Origin: an uncultured Pseudomonadota bacterium
Lineage (GTDB): Bacteria; Pseudomonadota; Gammaproteobacteria; Burkholderiales; SCOH01
DNA length: 6,138 bases
NCBI GenBank assembly: GCA_937863215.1
Contig: CALMFQ010000239.1
Coordinates: 1 to 6,138, forward strand
Direction: 5' to 3'
Shown here: piece by piece, positions 1 to 6,138 of the stretch
Numbering within the stretch: position 1 is the first letter of the stretch
Layout: each line of letters begins with the position of its first letter
The notes under the pieces: generated by a model
What the model saw: only the letters and a program-made list of their open reading frames with translations
The model's database searches: none
What the model was told of the DNA's origin: nothing
Made by a program: the position numbers and the translations under genes

Positions 1-2
1 TG

Positions 3-968
3 GAGCCGAAACCGAAAACCGCCGCCCGCGCCAGTAGCGACAAGCCGCGCCTGGAGCCGAGTCTGGGCGTGCCGGCCGCGCCGGTTGCACGCGAGCAGAC
101 GGTGACTGCCGGCGTTGGCAAGAGCCTGACCGCGACCGAGCCGCGCGTCGATCCGCTGCTCGACAGCGTGGTCGATTTCATTGCCGATTTCGTGCCGACC
201 GAGCCGGTGCCGGCACACAAGGTGCTGGTTGCGATTGAAGATGCGGCACAGCTGGGCAAATCGGTGCGCTGGATGGGTCTGCTGGAAGGCGAAGGCTGGC
301 AGGCGATTGCGCCGGGCGCTGCCGGGAGCTACACGCAGATTCGCGCCGGGCTGCAACTGGCGGATCGCAAAGGGCCGATAGGCGAAAGCCAGATGCTCGA
401 ATTCATCCGCATCGCCCGCGCACTGGCCGACGATATCGGCGCCAATCTCGAATTGCCGCAACGCCAGCCGGCGCTGCAGGCGGCCGGCGATCTGGATGCG
501 TTCTGCGCCGAGGTCGATGTGCTGATCGGCCTGAACATCGTCAGCCGCGACGGTACACCGTTTCCGGCAACCAAGATCCGCTCGCTGTGCGAGGCTGCCG
601 GCATGGAGCTGGCCGAGGACGGCATGTTTCATTACCGCAACGAGCAGGGGCAGACCTTGTTCTCGCTGTGCAATCTGGGGCAGGAGTCGTTTTCGTCGGC
701 CACCATCCGCCAGATGCGCGTCAACGCCGTCACGCTGCTGTTCGATGTGCCGCGCGTCGCCGGCGGTATTGCGGTATTCGACCGCGTGGCCGCACTGGCG
801 CGCCATCTGGCCGATTCGGTGGATGGCGAGCTGGTCGATGACAATCGCCGGCCGTTGAATGAACAAAGCCTCGGCAGTATCAAGCGCCAGCTTACCGATA
901 TCTACAACCGCATGCAGCTGCGTGGCATCGAGCCGGGCAGCGGCCTTGCATTGCGTTTATTCGCCTGA
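3..968 (+). CDS. zipA: Cell division protein ZipA, 3' part (N-terminus outside window)
   Basis: Known role of the family: an inner-membrane protein that tethers FtsZ to the membrane by binding the FtsZ C-terminal tail and stabilises the Z ring. The frame is open from the first bases of the window, so about 321 residues of a longer protein are visible; the N-terminal membrane helix would lie upstream. The first ~50 visible residues are a Pro/Ala/Lys/Glu-rich linker, as expected for ZipA. The FtsZ-binding domain spans about nt 516-893. It has a first strand (DVLIGLNIVS), a helix (TKIRSLCEAAGM), FHYRN...TLFSLCNL, VTLLFDVPR, then a helix with LADSVDGELVDDNRRPL, which matches the IADEVGG-VLDDQRR stretch of E. 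coli ZipA as I recall it. The region at nt 219-473 is an extra domain also seen in betaproteobacterial ZipA and looks like a worn copy of the C-terminal domain. GTG at 69 is not the true start, since coding continues upstream in the same frame. ligA follows after 23 nt, a common neighbour pair. Confidence 0.9.
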   Translation, partial: EPKPKTAARASSDKPRLEPSLGVPAAPVAREQTVTAGVGKSLTATEPRVDPLLDSVVDFIADFVPTEPVPAHKVLVAIEDAAQLGKSVRWMGLLEGEGWQAIAPGAAGSYTQIRAGLQLADRKGPIGESQMLEFIRIARALADDIGANLELPQRQPALQAAGDLDAFCAEVDVLIGLNIVSRDGTPFPATKIRSLCEAAGMELAEDGMFHYRNEQGQTLFSLCNLGQESFSSATIRQMRVNAVTLLFDVPRVAGGIAVFDRVAALARHLADSVDGELVDDNRRPLNEQSLGSIKRQLTDIYNRMQLRGIEPGSGLALRLFA

Positions 969-991
969 CCCCACGCTGTTGAGGCGCCAAG

Positions 992-3049
992 ATGTTGCCT
1001 GAAGCTGTTGTCGCTCGCGCAGCCGATCTGCGCGAGCAGCTTGAATTCCACAATTACCGCTATTACGTCCTCGACGATCCGCAGATTTCGGATACCGAAT
1101 ATGATTGGTTATTCCGCGAATTGCAGCAGCTGGAGGCGCAATATCCCGAACTACTGAGCGCAGATTCGCCGACCCAGCGCGTCGGTGGCGCGCCGTTACC
1201 CGAGTTTCTGCCGGTTACGCATCGCACGCCGATGCTGTCGTTGAACAACGCGTTCGCAGCCGAGGATGTGACGGCGTTCGACCGTCGCGTGCGCGAGGTC
1301 GTTGCCGGCGATGCGGTCGAGTACGAGGTCGGGCCGAAATTCGACGGCCTGGCGATCAGCCTGACCTATATCGATGGCATCTTGACGCAGGCGGCGACCC
1401 GCGGCGACGGTTATAGCGGCGAGGATGTCACCGCCAATATCCGCACCGTGCGCAATATTCCGCTGAAACTGGCCGGTGCGGCGATTCCAGCGTTGGTCGA
1501 AATCCGTGGCGAGGTGCTGATGCTGCGTGCCGATTTCGAACGCCTGAACCAGCAGCAGGATGCCAGGGGCGACAAGCGTTTCGCCAATCCGCGTAATGCC
1601 GCTGCCGGTAGCCTGCGCCAGCTCGATTCGCGCATTACCGCCAGCCGCCGGTTGACGTTTTTTGCCTACAACGTCGGCGCGATCGAAGGCGGCCCGGCGC
1701 TGCGCAGTCAGGCCGAGTTGATGGACTGGCTTGGCGGGCTGCACCTGCCGCTGTGCGATTTGCGCGCTGTCGTAAGCGGCGTGCAGGGCTTGCTCGACTA
1801 TTACGCCGCGATTGGCGCCAAACGTCCGGCACTGCCATTTGATATCGATGGTGTGGTGTACAAGGTCAATTCGCTGGCGGCGCAGCAGGAGTTGGGTTTC
1901 GTTTCGCGTGCGCCGCGGTTTGCGATTGCGCACAAATACCCGGCCGAAGAGGCGGTGACCACGGTCGAGGCGATTGACATCCAGGTTGGCCGCACCGGCG
2001 CATTGACGCCGGTGGCGCGGCTGGCGCCGGTATTTGTCGGCGGTGTGACGGTGACCAACGCCACCTTGCATAACGAAGACGAAATCCGCCGCAAGGACGT
2101 GCGGGTGGGCGATACGGTAGTGGTGCGGCGTGCCGGTGATGTGATCCCGGAAGTGGTACGCATCCTGCCGGAACGCCGGCCGTTTCGCACCGTGCCGGGC
2201 AAGGATCTGTTCGATGCGGCGCAAGAGCCGGAATTCGCGCCGTTCGAGCTGCCTACAACTTGCCCGGTGTGCGGTTCGCACGTGGTGAAGGAAGAGGGCG
2301 AGGCGGTATCGCGCTGTAGCGGTGGCCTGTTCTGTTCGGCGCAGCGCAAGCAGGCGCTGTGGCATTTTGCCAGCCGCAAGGCGATGGATATCGACGGGCT
2401 GGGCGACAAGCTGATCGAGCAGATGGTCGATGCCGGCATCGTGCACACCCCGGCCGACCTGTACCGGCTGGATCTGGCCAGGCTGGCGGGGCTGGCGCGC
2501 ATGGCGGAAAAGTCGGCCGGCAACCTGCTGGCGGCAATCGAGGCCAGCAAGCACACGACCTTGCCGCGCTTCGTTTACGCGCTCGGCATCCGCAATGTCG
2601 GCGAATCGACGGCCAAGGATCTGGCACGCCATTTCGGCACTATCGATGCGCTGATCCACGCCAGCACCGAACAGCTGCTGGCGGTACCCGACGTTGGCCC
2701 GGTGGTGGCACAGAGCCTGTGCGATTTTTTCGCCGAGCCGCACAATGTCGAGGTGATCGGGCAACTGCGCGCCGCCGGCGTGCATTGGCCGGCAATCGAA
2801 GTGTTGTCATCTGCGGATGCGAAACTGGCCGGCAAAACCTTTGTGCTGACCGGCACACTGCCAAGCCTGAGCCGCGACGATGCCAAGGCAAGAATCGAGG
2901 CAGCGGGCGGCAAGGTGGCCGGCAGTGTGTCGAAGAAGACCGACTATGTGGTGGCCGGCGCTGAGGCCGGCAGCAAACTGACCAAGGCGCAGGAGCTGGG
3001 GATCGCGATCCTCGACGAAGAGCAGTTGCTGCGCCTGTTGCAGGATTGA
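992..3049 (+). CDS. ligA: NAD-dependent DNA ligase LigA
   Basis: Seals 3'-OH/5'-phosphate nicks using NAD+ (Okazaki fragment joining, repair); cytoplasmic. At 685 aa it is slightly longer than E. coli LigA (671 aa). Domains in order: Ia NMN-binding (about 15-50; Y24, D34, Y37, D38); adenylation domain with motif I KFDG and catalytic K116, RGE with E174, FANPRNAAAGSLRQ (197-210), DIDGVVYKVN with K291, and HKYP with K315; OB fold (about 321-405, VGRTGALTPVA); four-Cys zinc finger (C424, C427, C442, C448, the E. coli spacing); helix-hairpin-helix region (about 455-600); C-terminal BRCT domain (about 612-685, from LAGKTFVLTGTLP). The ATG at 992 has GAGG 7 nt upstream, and the N-terminus aligns with the family. 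Oddity: residue 114 is Gly (GGG) where nearly all LigA have Glu (E113 in E. coli), two residues before the catalytic Lys. The frame is otherwise intact. galU follows after 49 nt with no clear terminator between. Confidence 0.97.
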   Translation: MLPEAVVARAADLREQLEFHNYRYYVLDDPQISDTEYDWLFRELQQLEAQYPELLSADSPTQRVGGAPLPEFLPVTHRTPMLSLNNAFAAEDVTAFDRRVREVVAGDAVEYEVGPKFDGLAISLTYIDGILTQAATRGDGYSGEDVTANIRTVRNIPLKLAGAAIPALVEIRGEVLMLRADFERLNQQQDARGDKRFANPRNAAAGSLRQLDSRITASRRLTFFAYNVGAIEGGPALRSQAELMDWLGGLHLPLCDLRAVVSGVQGLLDYYAAIGAKRPALPFDIDGVVYKVNSLAAQQELGFVSRAPRFAIAHKYPAEEAVTTVEAIDIQVGRTGALTPVARLAPVFVGGVTVTNATLHNEDEIRRKDVRVGDTVVVRRAGDVIPEVVRILPERRPFRTVPGKDLFDAAQEPEFAPFELPTTCPVCGSHVVKEEGEAVSRCSGGLFCSAQRKQALWHFASRKAMDIDGLGDKLIEQMVDAGIVHTPADLYRLDLARLAGLARMAEKSAGNLLAAIEASKHTTLPRFVYALGIRNVGESTAKDLARHFGTIDALIHASTEQLLAVPDVGPVVAQSLCDFFAEPHNVEVIGQLRAAGVHWPAIEVLSSADAKLAGKTFVLTGTLPSLSRDDAKARIEAAGGKVAGSVSKKTDYVVAGAEAGSKLTKAQELGIAILDEEQLLRLLQD

Positions 3050-3098
3050 TTGTTGATATCGGGCGCCGTTTCAGTGCCCATGTATTTCAGGAAAAAGC

Positions 3099-3977
3099 AT
3101 GCAAAAAGTTCGTAAGGCCGTGTTCCCGGTTGCCGGCATGGGCACCCGTTTTCTCCCCGCCACCAAGGCCAGCCCGAAGGAAATGATGCCGGTGGTTGAC
3201 AAGCCGCTGATCCAGTACGCCGTGGAAGAGGCCATCGAAGCCGGCATCACCGATCTGATCTTCATTACCGGCCGCAACAAGCGCTCGATCGAGGACCATT
3301 TCGACAAGGCCTACGAGCTGGAAACCGAGCTGGAAGCGCGCAACAAGCACAAGATGCTGGAGCTGGTGCAGAAAATCATTCCCAAGAACGTGACCTGCAT
3401 CTACATCCGCCAGACCGAGGCGCTCGGTCTCGGCCACGCGGTGCTGTGCGCCGAGCCGGTGGTCGGCAACGAGCCGTTCGCGGTGATCCTGGCCGACGAT
3501 CTGGTCGATGCGCCGACCTCGGTAATGCGGCAGATGGTCAACCAGTTCGACCGTACCCATTGCTCGATCCTCGGCGTGCAGAACGTGGCGCGCGAAGAAA
3601 CCGGCTCCTATGGCATCGTCAAGGCTGGCCCGGAAGCCGAGCGTTTCCACCGCGTCGAATCGATTGTCGAGAAGCCGAAGCCGGAAGTGGCGCCGTCGAC
3701 ATTGGGCGTGGTTGGCCGTTACATCCTTACGCCGCGTATTTTCGACATGCTGCTGAATGTGCAGCCGGGCGCCGGCGGCGAAATCCAGCTGACCGATGGC
3801 ATTGCCGCGTTGCTTAAATACGAGGCGGTGTTTGCGCAGGAATTCGATGGCGTGCGTTACGATTGCGGCTCCAAGCTTGGCTACCTGAAAGCCACGCTGG
3901 CGTATGGCCTGAAGCATCCGGAGGTAGGCAGCGAATTCGCCGAGTATATGAAAACCTTCTGCCAGAATTTGAAATAA
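3099..3977 (+). CDS. galU: UTP-glucose-1-phosphate uridylyltransferase GalU
   Basis: Makes UDP-glucose from glucose-1-phosphate and UTP, feeding LPS/capsule sugars, galactose metabolism and other glucosyl transfer; cytoplasmic. At 292 aa it has the normal family length. The N-terminal nucleotide-binding signature is present (VAGMGTRFLPATK, residues 11-23, then SPKEMMPVVDKP). Next come QTEALGLGHAVLCA (105-118), the acidic metal-site region ILADD (130-134), ETGSYGIV (167-174), VEKPKPE with K192, GRYILTP (206-212), GAGGEIQLTDGI (224-235) and the C-terminal FDGVRYDCGSKLGYLKA (249-265). The ATG at 3099 has AGGA 6 nt upstream, and the sequence begins exactly where GalU proteins usually begin. It probably shares a transcript with zipA-ligA, because the 49-nt gap upstream has no convincing terminator or promoter. 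A strong terminator-like hairpin follows at 4028-4064. No missing key residues were seen. Confidence 0.97.
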   Translation: MQKVRKAVFPVAGMGTRFLPATKASPKEMMPVVDKPLIQYAVEEAIEAGITDLIFITGRNKRSIEDHFDKAYELETELEARNKHKMLELVQKIIPKNVTCIYIRQTEALGLGHAVLCAEPVVGNEPFAVILADDLVDAPTSVMRQMVNQFDRTHCSILGVQNVAREETGSYGIVKAGPEAERFHRVESIVEKPKPEVAPSTLGVVGRYILTPRIFDMLLNVQPGAGGEIQLTDGIAALLKYEAVFAQEFDGVRYDCGSKLGYLKATLAYGLKHPEVGSEFAEYMKTFCQNLK

Positions 3978-3986
3978 GCATTTGTC

Positions 3987-4006
3987 GTAGCGGGCGTTGC
4001 GCCCGC
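3987..4006 (+). repeat. REP-like palindrome with GTAG head
   Basis: A GTAG tetranucleotide (3987-3990) leads directly into a perfect 7-bp stem, GCGGGCG (3990-3996) / CGCCCGC (4000-4006), with a TTG loop. ATTT (3980-3983) and AAAT (4007-4010) could add an outer stem around a 6-nt bulge. A GTAG/GGAG head before a short GC palindrome is the known form of REP elements spread by RAYT (Y1) transposases. It sits in non-coding DNA 9 nt after the galU stop. It has no T-run after it, so it is a poor intrinsic terminator by itself, though it could protect the galU mRNA 3' end. Only this one copy is in the window, so calling it a repeat is inference. Confidence 0.4.
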
Positions 4007-4027
4007 AAATCGCTGGATTTGAGGCTG

Positions 4028-4064
4028 CAGGCCGCGTCAATACTGGCGCGGCCTGAATTTCTTT
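4028..4064 (+). terminator. Probable rho-independent terminator after galU
   Basis: A perfect 9-bp GC-rich stem, CAGGCCGCG (4028-4036) / CGCGGCCTG (4047-4055), can extend by a U-G and a C-G pair to leave the 6-nt loop AATACT (4039-4044). It is followed by AATTTCTTT (4056-4064), a broken T-tract. It begins 51 nt after the galU stop and divides the zipA-ligA-galU block from the next operon. The T-tract is imperfect, so termination may be partial. Confidence 0.7.
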
Positions 4065-4080
4065 CCGATAATGAAGCAAG

Positions 4081-4114
4081 GCGCCGCTGGCGCGATTGCC
4101 GTGCTGCGCGGCAA
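4081..4114 (+). other. Two small hairpins in the leader of the phosphorylase gene
   Basis: GCGCC (4081-4085) / GGCGC (4089-4093) with loop GCT is followed at once by TTGCCG (4096-4101) / CGGCAA (4109-4114) with a 7-nt loop. Neither has a T-run. They lie just before the GAGGAG ribosome-binding site (4125-4130) and leave it free, so they could stabilise the 5' leader or result from GC-rich composition. No riboswitch class is recognised. Confidence 0.3.
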
Positions 4115-4135
4115 GCTTCGGAATGAGGAGAGAAT

Positions 4136-4882
4136 ATGCTGGCAATCATCGGCGGTACGGGCATGACCCAACTCGCCAATCTGGAAATCACCCACCGGCA
4201 GGTGATCCGCACCCCGTACGGCGAGCCCTCTGGCGCGCTGACTTTTGGCCGGATCAAGGATCACAATGTAGTGTTCCTGGCGCGCCACGGCTACGGCCAC
4301 ACCATCCCGCCGCACGAAATCAACTACCGCGCCAATATCTGGGCGCTGGCGTCGCAGAATGTCACCCGTATCGTCGCGGTTGCGTCGGTCGGCGGCATTC
4401 GTGACGAGTTCGGCCCCGGAACGCTGGTGCTGGCAAACCAGATCATCGATTACACCTACGGCCGCAAGTTCACCTTTTTCGAAGGCGGGGAGAATCCGGT
4501 TACCCACGTCGATTTTACCGAGCCGTATTGCCCGAAATTGCGCAAGCTGGTGCTGAAAGCGGCCAAGGCCGCCAAGATCGCGTTGTTTGACGGCGGTGTT
4601 TACGGCGCTACCCAGGGGCCTAGACTGGAAACCGCAGCGGAAATCAACCGCATGGAGCGCGACGGCTGCGATCTGGTGGGCATGACCGGCATGCCGGAAG
4701 CGGCGCTGGCTCGCGAACAGGGCATTTCCTACGCCACCCTGGCAGTGGTCGCCAACCACGCTGCCGGACGTGGAGAAAGCCGCCGGAGTGTCGATATCGA
4801 CAATGTCGGCGTAGTGCTGGACGACGCCATGCACCGGGTACGCACGATTCTCGAATCGGTGGTCGAAACCAATGGCGATTAG
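4136..4882 (+). CDS. S-methyl-5'-thioinosine phosphorylase (MTAP/PNP family)
   Basis: Phosphorolysis of 5'-methylthioinosine to hypoxanthine and 5-methylthioribose-1-phosphate, salvaging the polyamine by-product methylthioadenosine after deamination; cytoplasmic. At 248 aa it is the size of the Pseudomonas aeruginosa enzyme PA3004. Family marks: IIGGTGM (4-10), the phosphate-site region RHG (50-52) and PPHEINYRANIWAL (58-71), VASVGGI (82-88), IDYTYGR (104-110), TQGPRLET (159-166), GMTGMPEAALARE (182-194). After strand 6 it reads VVANHAAG with N207. MTA phosphorylases have Asp residues here to bind the 6-amino group, while Asn suits 6-oxopurines, so methylthioinosine is favoured over methylthioadenosine. 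Automated annotation may call it mtnP/MTAP. The ATG at 4136 has AGGAG 5 nt upstream. It overlaps the deformylase start by 11 nt, so the two are probably co-translated. Family assignment is firm; substrate is inferred. Confidence 0.9.
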   Translation: MLAIIGGTGMTQLANLEITHRQVIRTPYGEPSGALTFGRIKDHNVVFLARHGYGHTIPPHEINYRANIWALASQNVTRIVAVASVGGIRDEFGPGTLVLANQIIDYTYGRKFTFFEGGENPVTHVDFTEPYCPKLRKLVLKAAKAAKIALFDGGVYGATQGPRLETAAEINRMERDGCDLVGMTGMPEAALAREQGISYATLAVVANHAAGRGESRRSVDIDNVGVVLDDAMHRVRTILESVVETNGD

Positions 4883-5414
4883 GCCGGTGCTGAAAATGGG
4901 CGACCCGCGCCTGTTGCAGCCAGCCGAGCCGGTGCTGGAATTCGATACCCCGGCACTGCATGCGTTGATCCAGGACATGCAGGACACCATGGCCGCGCTC
5001 AACGGCGCCGGCCTCGCCGCACCGCAGATCGGTGTTGGCCAGCAGGTGGTGATTTTCGGCAGTAAGGAGTTTATCCCCAACCCGCGTTATCCGGACGCCG
5101 ATCATGTTCCCTGCACCGTGCTGATCAATCCGCTGCTGACGGTGCTGGACGATGCAGTCGAATCGGCCTGGGAAGGGTGCCTGTCGCTGCCCGGCCTGCG
5201 CGGGTTGGTGCCACGCGCGCAGAAGCTGCACTATCAGGGCTTCGACCAGTACGGCAACGCCATCGACCGCAGCGTCAGCGGCTTTCACGCCCGCGTGGTG
5301 CAGCATGAATGCGACCACCTGTGGGGTGTGCTATACCCAATGCGCATGGCGGACATGAGCCAGTTCGGCTTCAGCGAGGTGCTGTTCCCCAGCGCGCCGC
5401 CGCCCGAGGAATGA
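4872..5414 (+). CDS. def: Peptide deformylase
   Basis: Metalloenzyme that removes the N-formyl group from nascent proteins at the ribosome. At 180 aa it carries all three motifs: GAGLAAPQIG (45-54), EGCLSLPG (101-108) and QHECDHL (144-150). These give metal ligands C103, H145 and H149 and catalytic E146. A longer loop with NPRYPDAD (70-77) before CTVLINP, and a Trp after HECDHL, place it in the longer-loop subtype common in betaproteobacteria and related to mitochondrial-type deformylases, rather than the classic def of the def-fmt operon; this subtype call is from memory. The ATG at 4872 lies inside the previous gene (overlap 4872-4882) without a clear Shine-Dalgarno. It is preferred over the ATG at 4896 because LKMGDPRLL is normally preceded by a few residues. 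The weak ribosome site suggests translation by coupling. The genome may carry a second def gene. Confidence 0.95.
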   Translation: MAIRPVLKMGDPRLLQPAEPVLEFDTPALHALIQDMQDTMAALNGAGLAAPQIGVGQQVVIFGSKEFIPNPRYPDADHVPCTVLINPLLTVLDDAVESAWEGCLSLPGLRGLVPRAQKLHYQGFDQYGNAIDRSVSGFHARVVQHECDHLWGVLYPMRMADMSQFGFSEVLFPSAPPPEE

Positions 5415-5442
5415 TCTCGGCGCAATACACAGAGGATTGGAT

Positions 5443-6138
5443 ATGACCCGAGCGTTCGATGCCGCTATCGCCGCCTATAACGAGCGCCGCTGGCAGGACA
5501 CGATAGACAACGCCACCGCGGCGCTTGACCAGGAGCCGCACAATCTGGATGCACTGGAGGTGTTCGGGCTGGCCTATTTTCAGCTCGGCGAGGTTGCCCA
5601 TGCGATTCAGGCGCTGGAATATTGCCATCAGAAGGCGCCGGACAACCCGCGTTATGCCAGCAATCTCGGCGAGCTCTACCGTGCTGCCGGCCGTCTCGAC
5701 GAGGCCATCGGCATGCTGGGCGTCGCTTCGCAGCTGCAGCCGGATGCGCTCGAACTGCTGGAGCGCGCCGCACTGGCGTGTCTGGACCTCGGCGAAGTCA
5801 ACGCCGCTATTACCGCCCTGTCGCGCGTAGCCGAACTGAAGCCGGACAACGCACTGGTGCATTTCAATCTGGGCGAGGCTTACCGCCAGCTGGGGCAGTA
5901 CCCGCTGGCAATCGACGCCTATCGCCGCGCACTGCAGTGCGATCCGCAATTGTTGCAGGCGCACCAGCAACTGGCCTTGTCAATGCTGGCTGCGGGCGAT
6001 TATCTGGCCGCATGGCCGGCATTCGAATGGCGGCTCGACCCCGCTCTCAGCGTCCAGCCGCAGCTGGCAGAGCCGCGCTGGGGCGGGCAGCTGGAGCCCG
6101 GCAAGCGGGTGTTCGTCTACAGCGATCAGGGGCTGGGC
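5443..6138 (+). CDS. TPR-repeat protein, probable TPR-glycosyltransferase (3' end outside window)
   Basis: The frame opens at ATG 5443, with AGAGGA 6 nt upstream, 28 nt after the deformylase stop, and stays open for 232 codons to the window edge. Nearly all of the visible part is tetratricopeptide repeats of about 34 residues: roughly 1-32, 35-66, 69-100, 102-134, 137-170 and 171-199. The fifth is canonical (FNLGEAYRQLGQYPLAIDAYRRALQ). There is no signal peptide or membrane helix, so a cytoplasmic location is likely. After the repeats, AWPAFEWRL (190-198) and RWGGQLEPGKRVFVYSDQGLG (starting at 212) resemble the junction W-G-x(n)-GK-x-(L/V)-x-V-x-(E/D)-QGLGD in proteins where TPRs precede a GT9/GT41-like glycosyltransferase domain. 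The catalytic part is not visible, so the enzymatic role is inferred; a plain TPR scaffold is the alternative. It probably ends the phosphorylase-deformylase operon. Confidence 0.8.
   Translation, partial: MTRAFDAAIAAYNERRWQDTIDNATAALDQEPHNLDALEVFGLAYFQLGEVAHAIQALEYCHQKAPDNPRYASNLGELYRAAGRLDEAIGMLGVASQLQPDALELLERAALACLDLGEVNAAITALSRVAELKPDNALVHFNLGEAYRQLGQYPLAIDAYRRALQCDPQLLQAHQQLALSMLAAGDYLAAWPAFEWRLDPALSVQPQLAEPRWGGQLEPGKRVFVYSDQGLG

Noticed and set aside
1..60. Direct repeat TGGAGCCGA at 1-9 and 52-60 in the zipA linker
   Set aside because: Nine bases in a low-complexity Glu/Pro-rich linker; easily due to codon bias.
2314..2326. Second GTAG-like REP start (TGTAGCGGTGG) inside ligA
   Set aside because: It encodes the conserved C-S-G-G of the zinc finger and is not followed by a matching palindrome.
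1196..2785. 529-aa open frame on the - strand across ligA
   Set aside because: It lies wholly antisense to a clear ligA. Its composition is rich in Arg/His/Gln with no recognisable domain, as expected for the reverse reading of a GC-rich gene.
3061..3079. GGGC (3061-3064) / GCCC (3076-3079) hairpin between ligA and galU as a ligA terminator
   Set aside because: The stem has only 4 bp with a large loop and no T-run, so it does not support termination.
3080..3115. Tiny ORF (11 codons plus stop) starting at ATG 3080 and overlapping the galU start
   Set aside because: No ribosome-binding site ahead of it and no regulatory peptide character; it is probably chance.
4043..4072. Promoter with -10 GATAAT (4067-4072) for the phosphorylase operon
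   Set aside because: The -10 is a fair match, but the -35 at 16-18 nt spacing matches at most 3 of 6 bases and overlaps the terminator stem; too weak to list as a feature.
3087..4145. 352-aa open frame on the - strand across galU and the following spacer
   Set aside because: Antisense to galU, with His/Arg/Gln-rich shadow composition; it also runs through the palindromic spacer without a conserved pattern.
4037..5080. 347-aa open frame on the - strand across the phosphorylase and deformylase genes
   Set aside because: Antisense to two well-supported genes and without a recognisable motif.

Overview
The window is GC-rich, densely coding DNA with all genes on the + strand. It looks like a chromosomal housekeeping region of a betaproteobacterium. 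The ZipA layout (long acidic/proline linker plus an extended C-terminal region next to ligA), the LigA wording and the deformylase subtype fit that class. Neisseriales/Chromobacteriaceae is my best guess, but this comes from recalled family resemblance, not a search.

Layout. (1) 3-968: 3' part of zipA, an FtsZ-binding division protein; its N-terminal membrane anchor lies upstream of the window. (2) 992-3049: complete ligA, NAD-dependent DNA ligase. (3) 3099-3977: complete galU, UDP-glucose pyrophosphorylase. The short gaps (23 and 49 nt), each with a Shine-Dalgarno sequence, suggest one co-transcribed block. (4) 3978-4135: the only sizeable gap (158 nt), rich in palindromes. It holds a REP-like hairpin with a GTAG head, a good intrinsic terminator for the galU unit, and two small hairpins in the leader of the next gene. 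(5) 4136-4882: a purine-nucleoside phosphorylase of the methylthioinosine phosphorylase type. (6) 4872-5414: a peptide deformylase whose start overlaps the previous gene by 11 nt. (7) 5443-6138: the 5' part of a TPR protein, probably a TPR-glycosyltransferase, running off the window end. Genes 5-7 probably form a second operon.

Functionally the first block covers cell division, replication/repair and nucleotide-sugar supply. The second couples methylthio-nucleoside salvage with removal of the N-formyl group from new proteins, followed by a TPR protein of unknown target. These pathways are not tightly linked, so the layout is ordinary core-genome clustering. I see no mobile element, CRISPR array, tRNA/rRNA or novel multi-gene system. 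The observations most worth checking are a Glu-to-Gly change at an almost invariant position two residues before the catalytic lysine of LigA, a possible degenerate internal duplication in ZipA, and the REP-like palindrome after galU.
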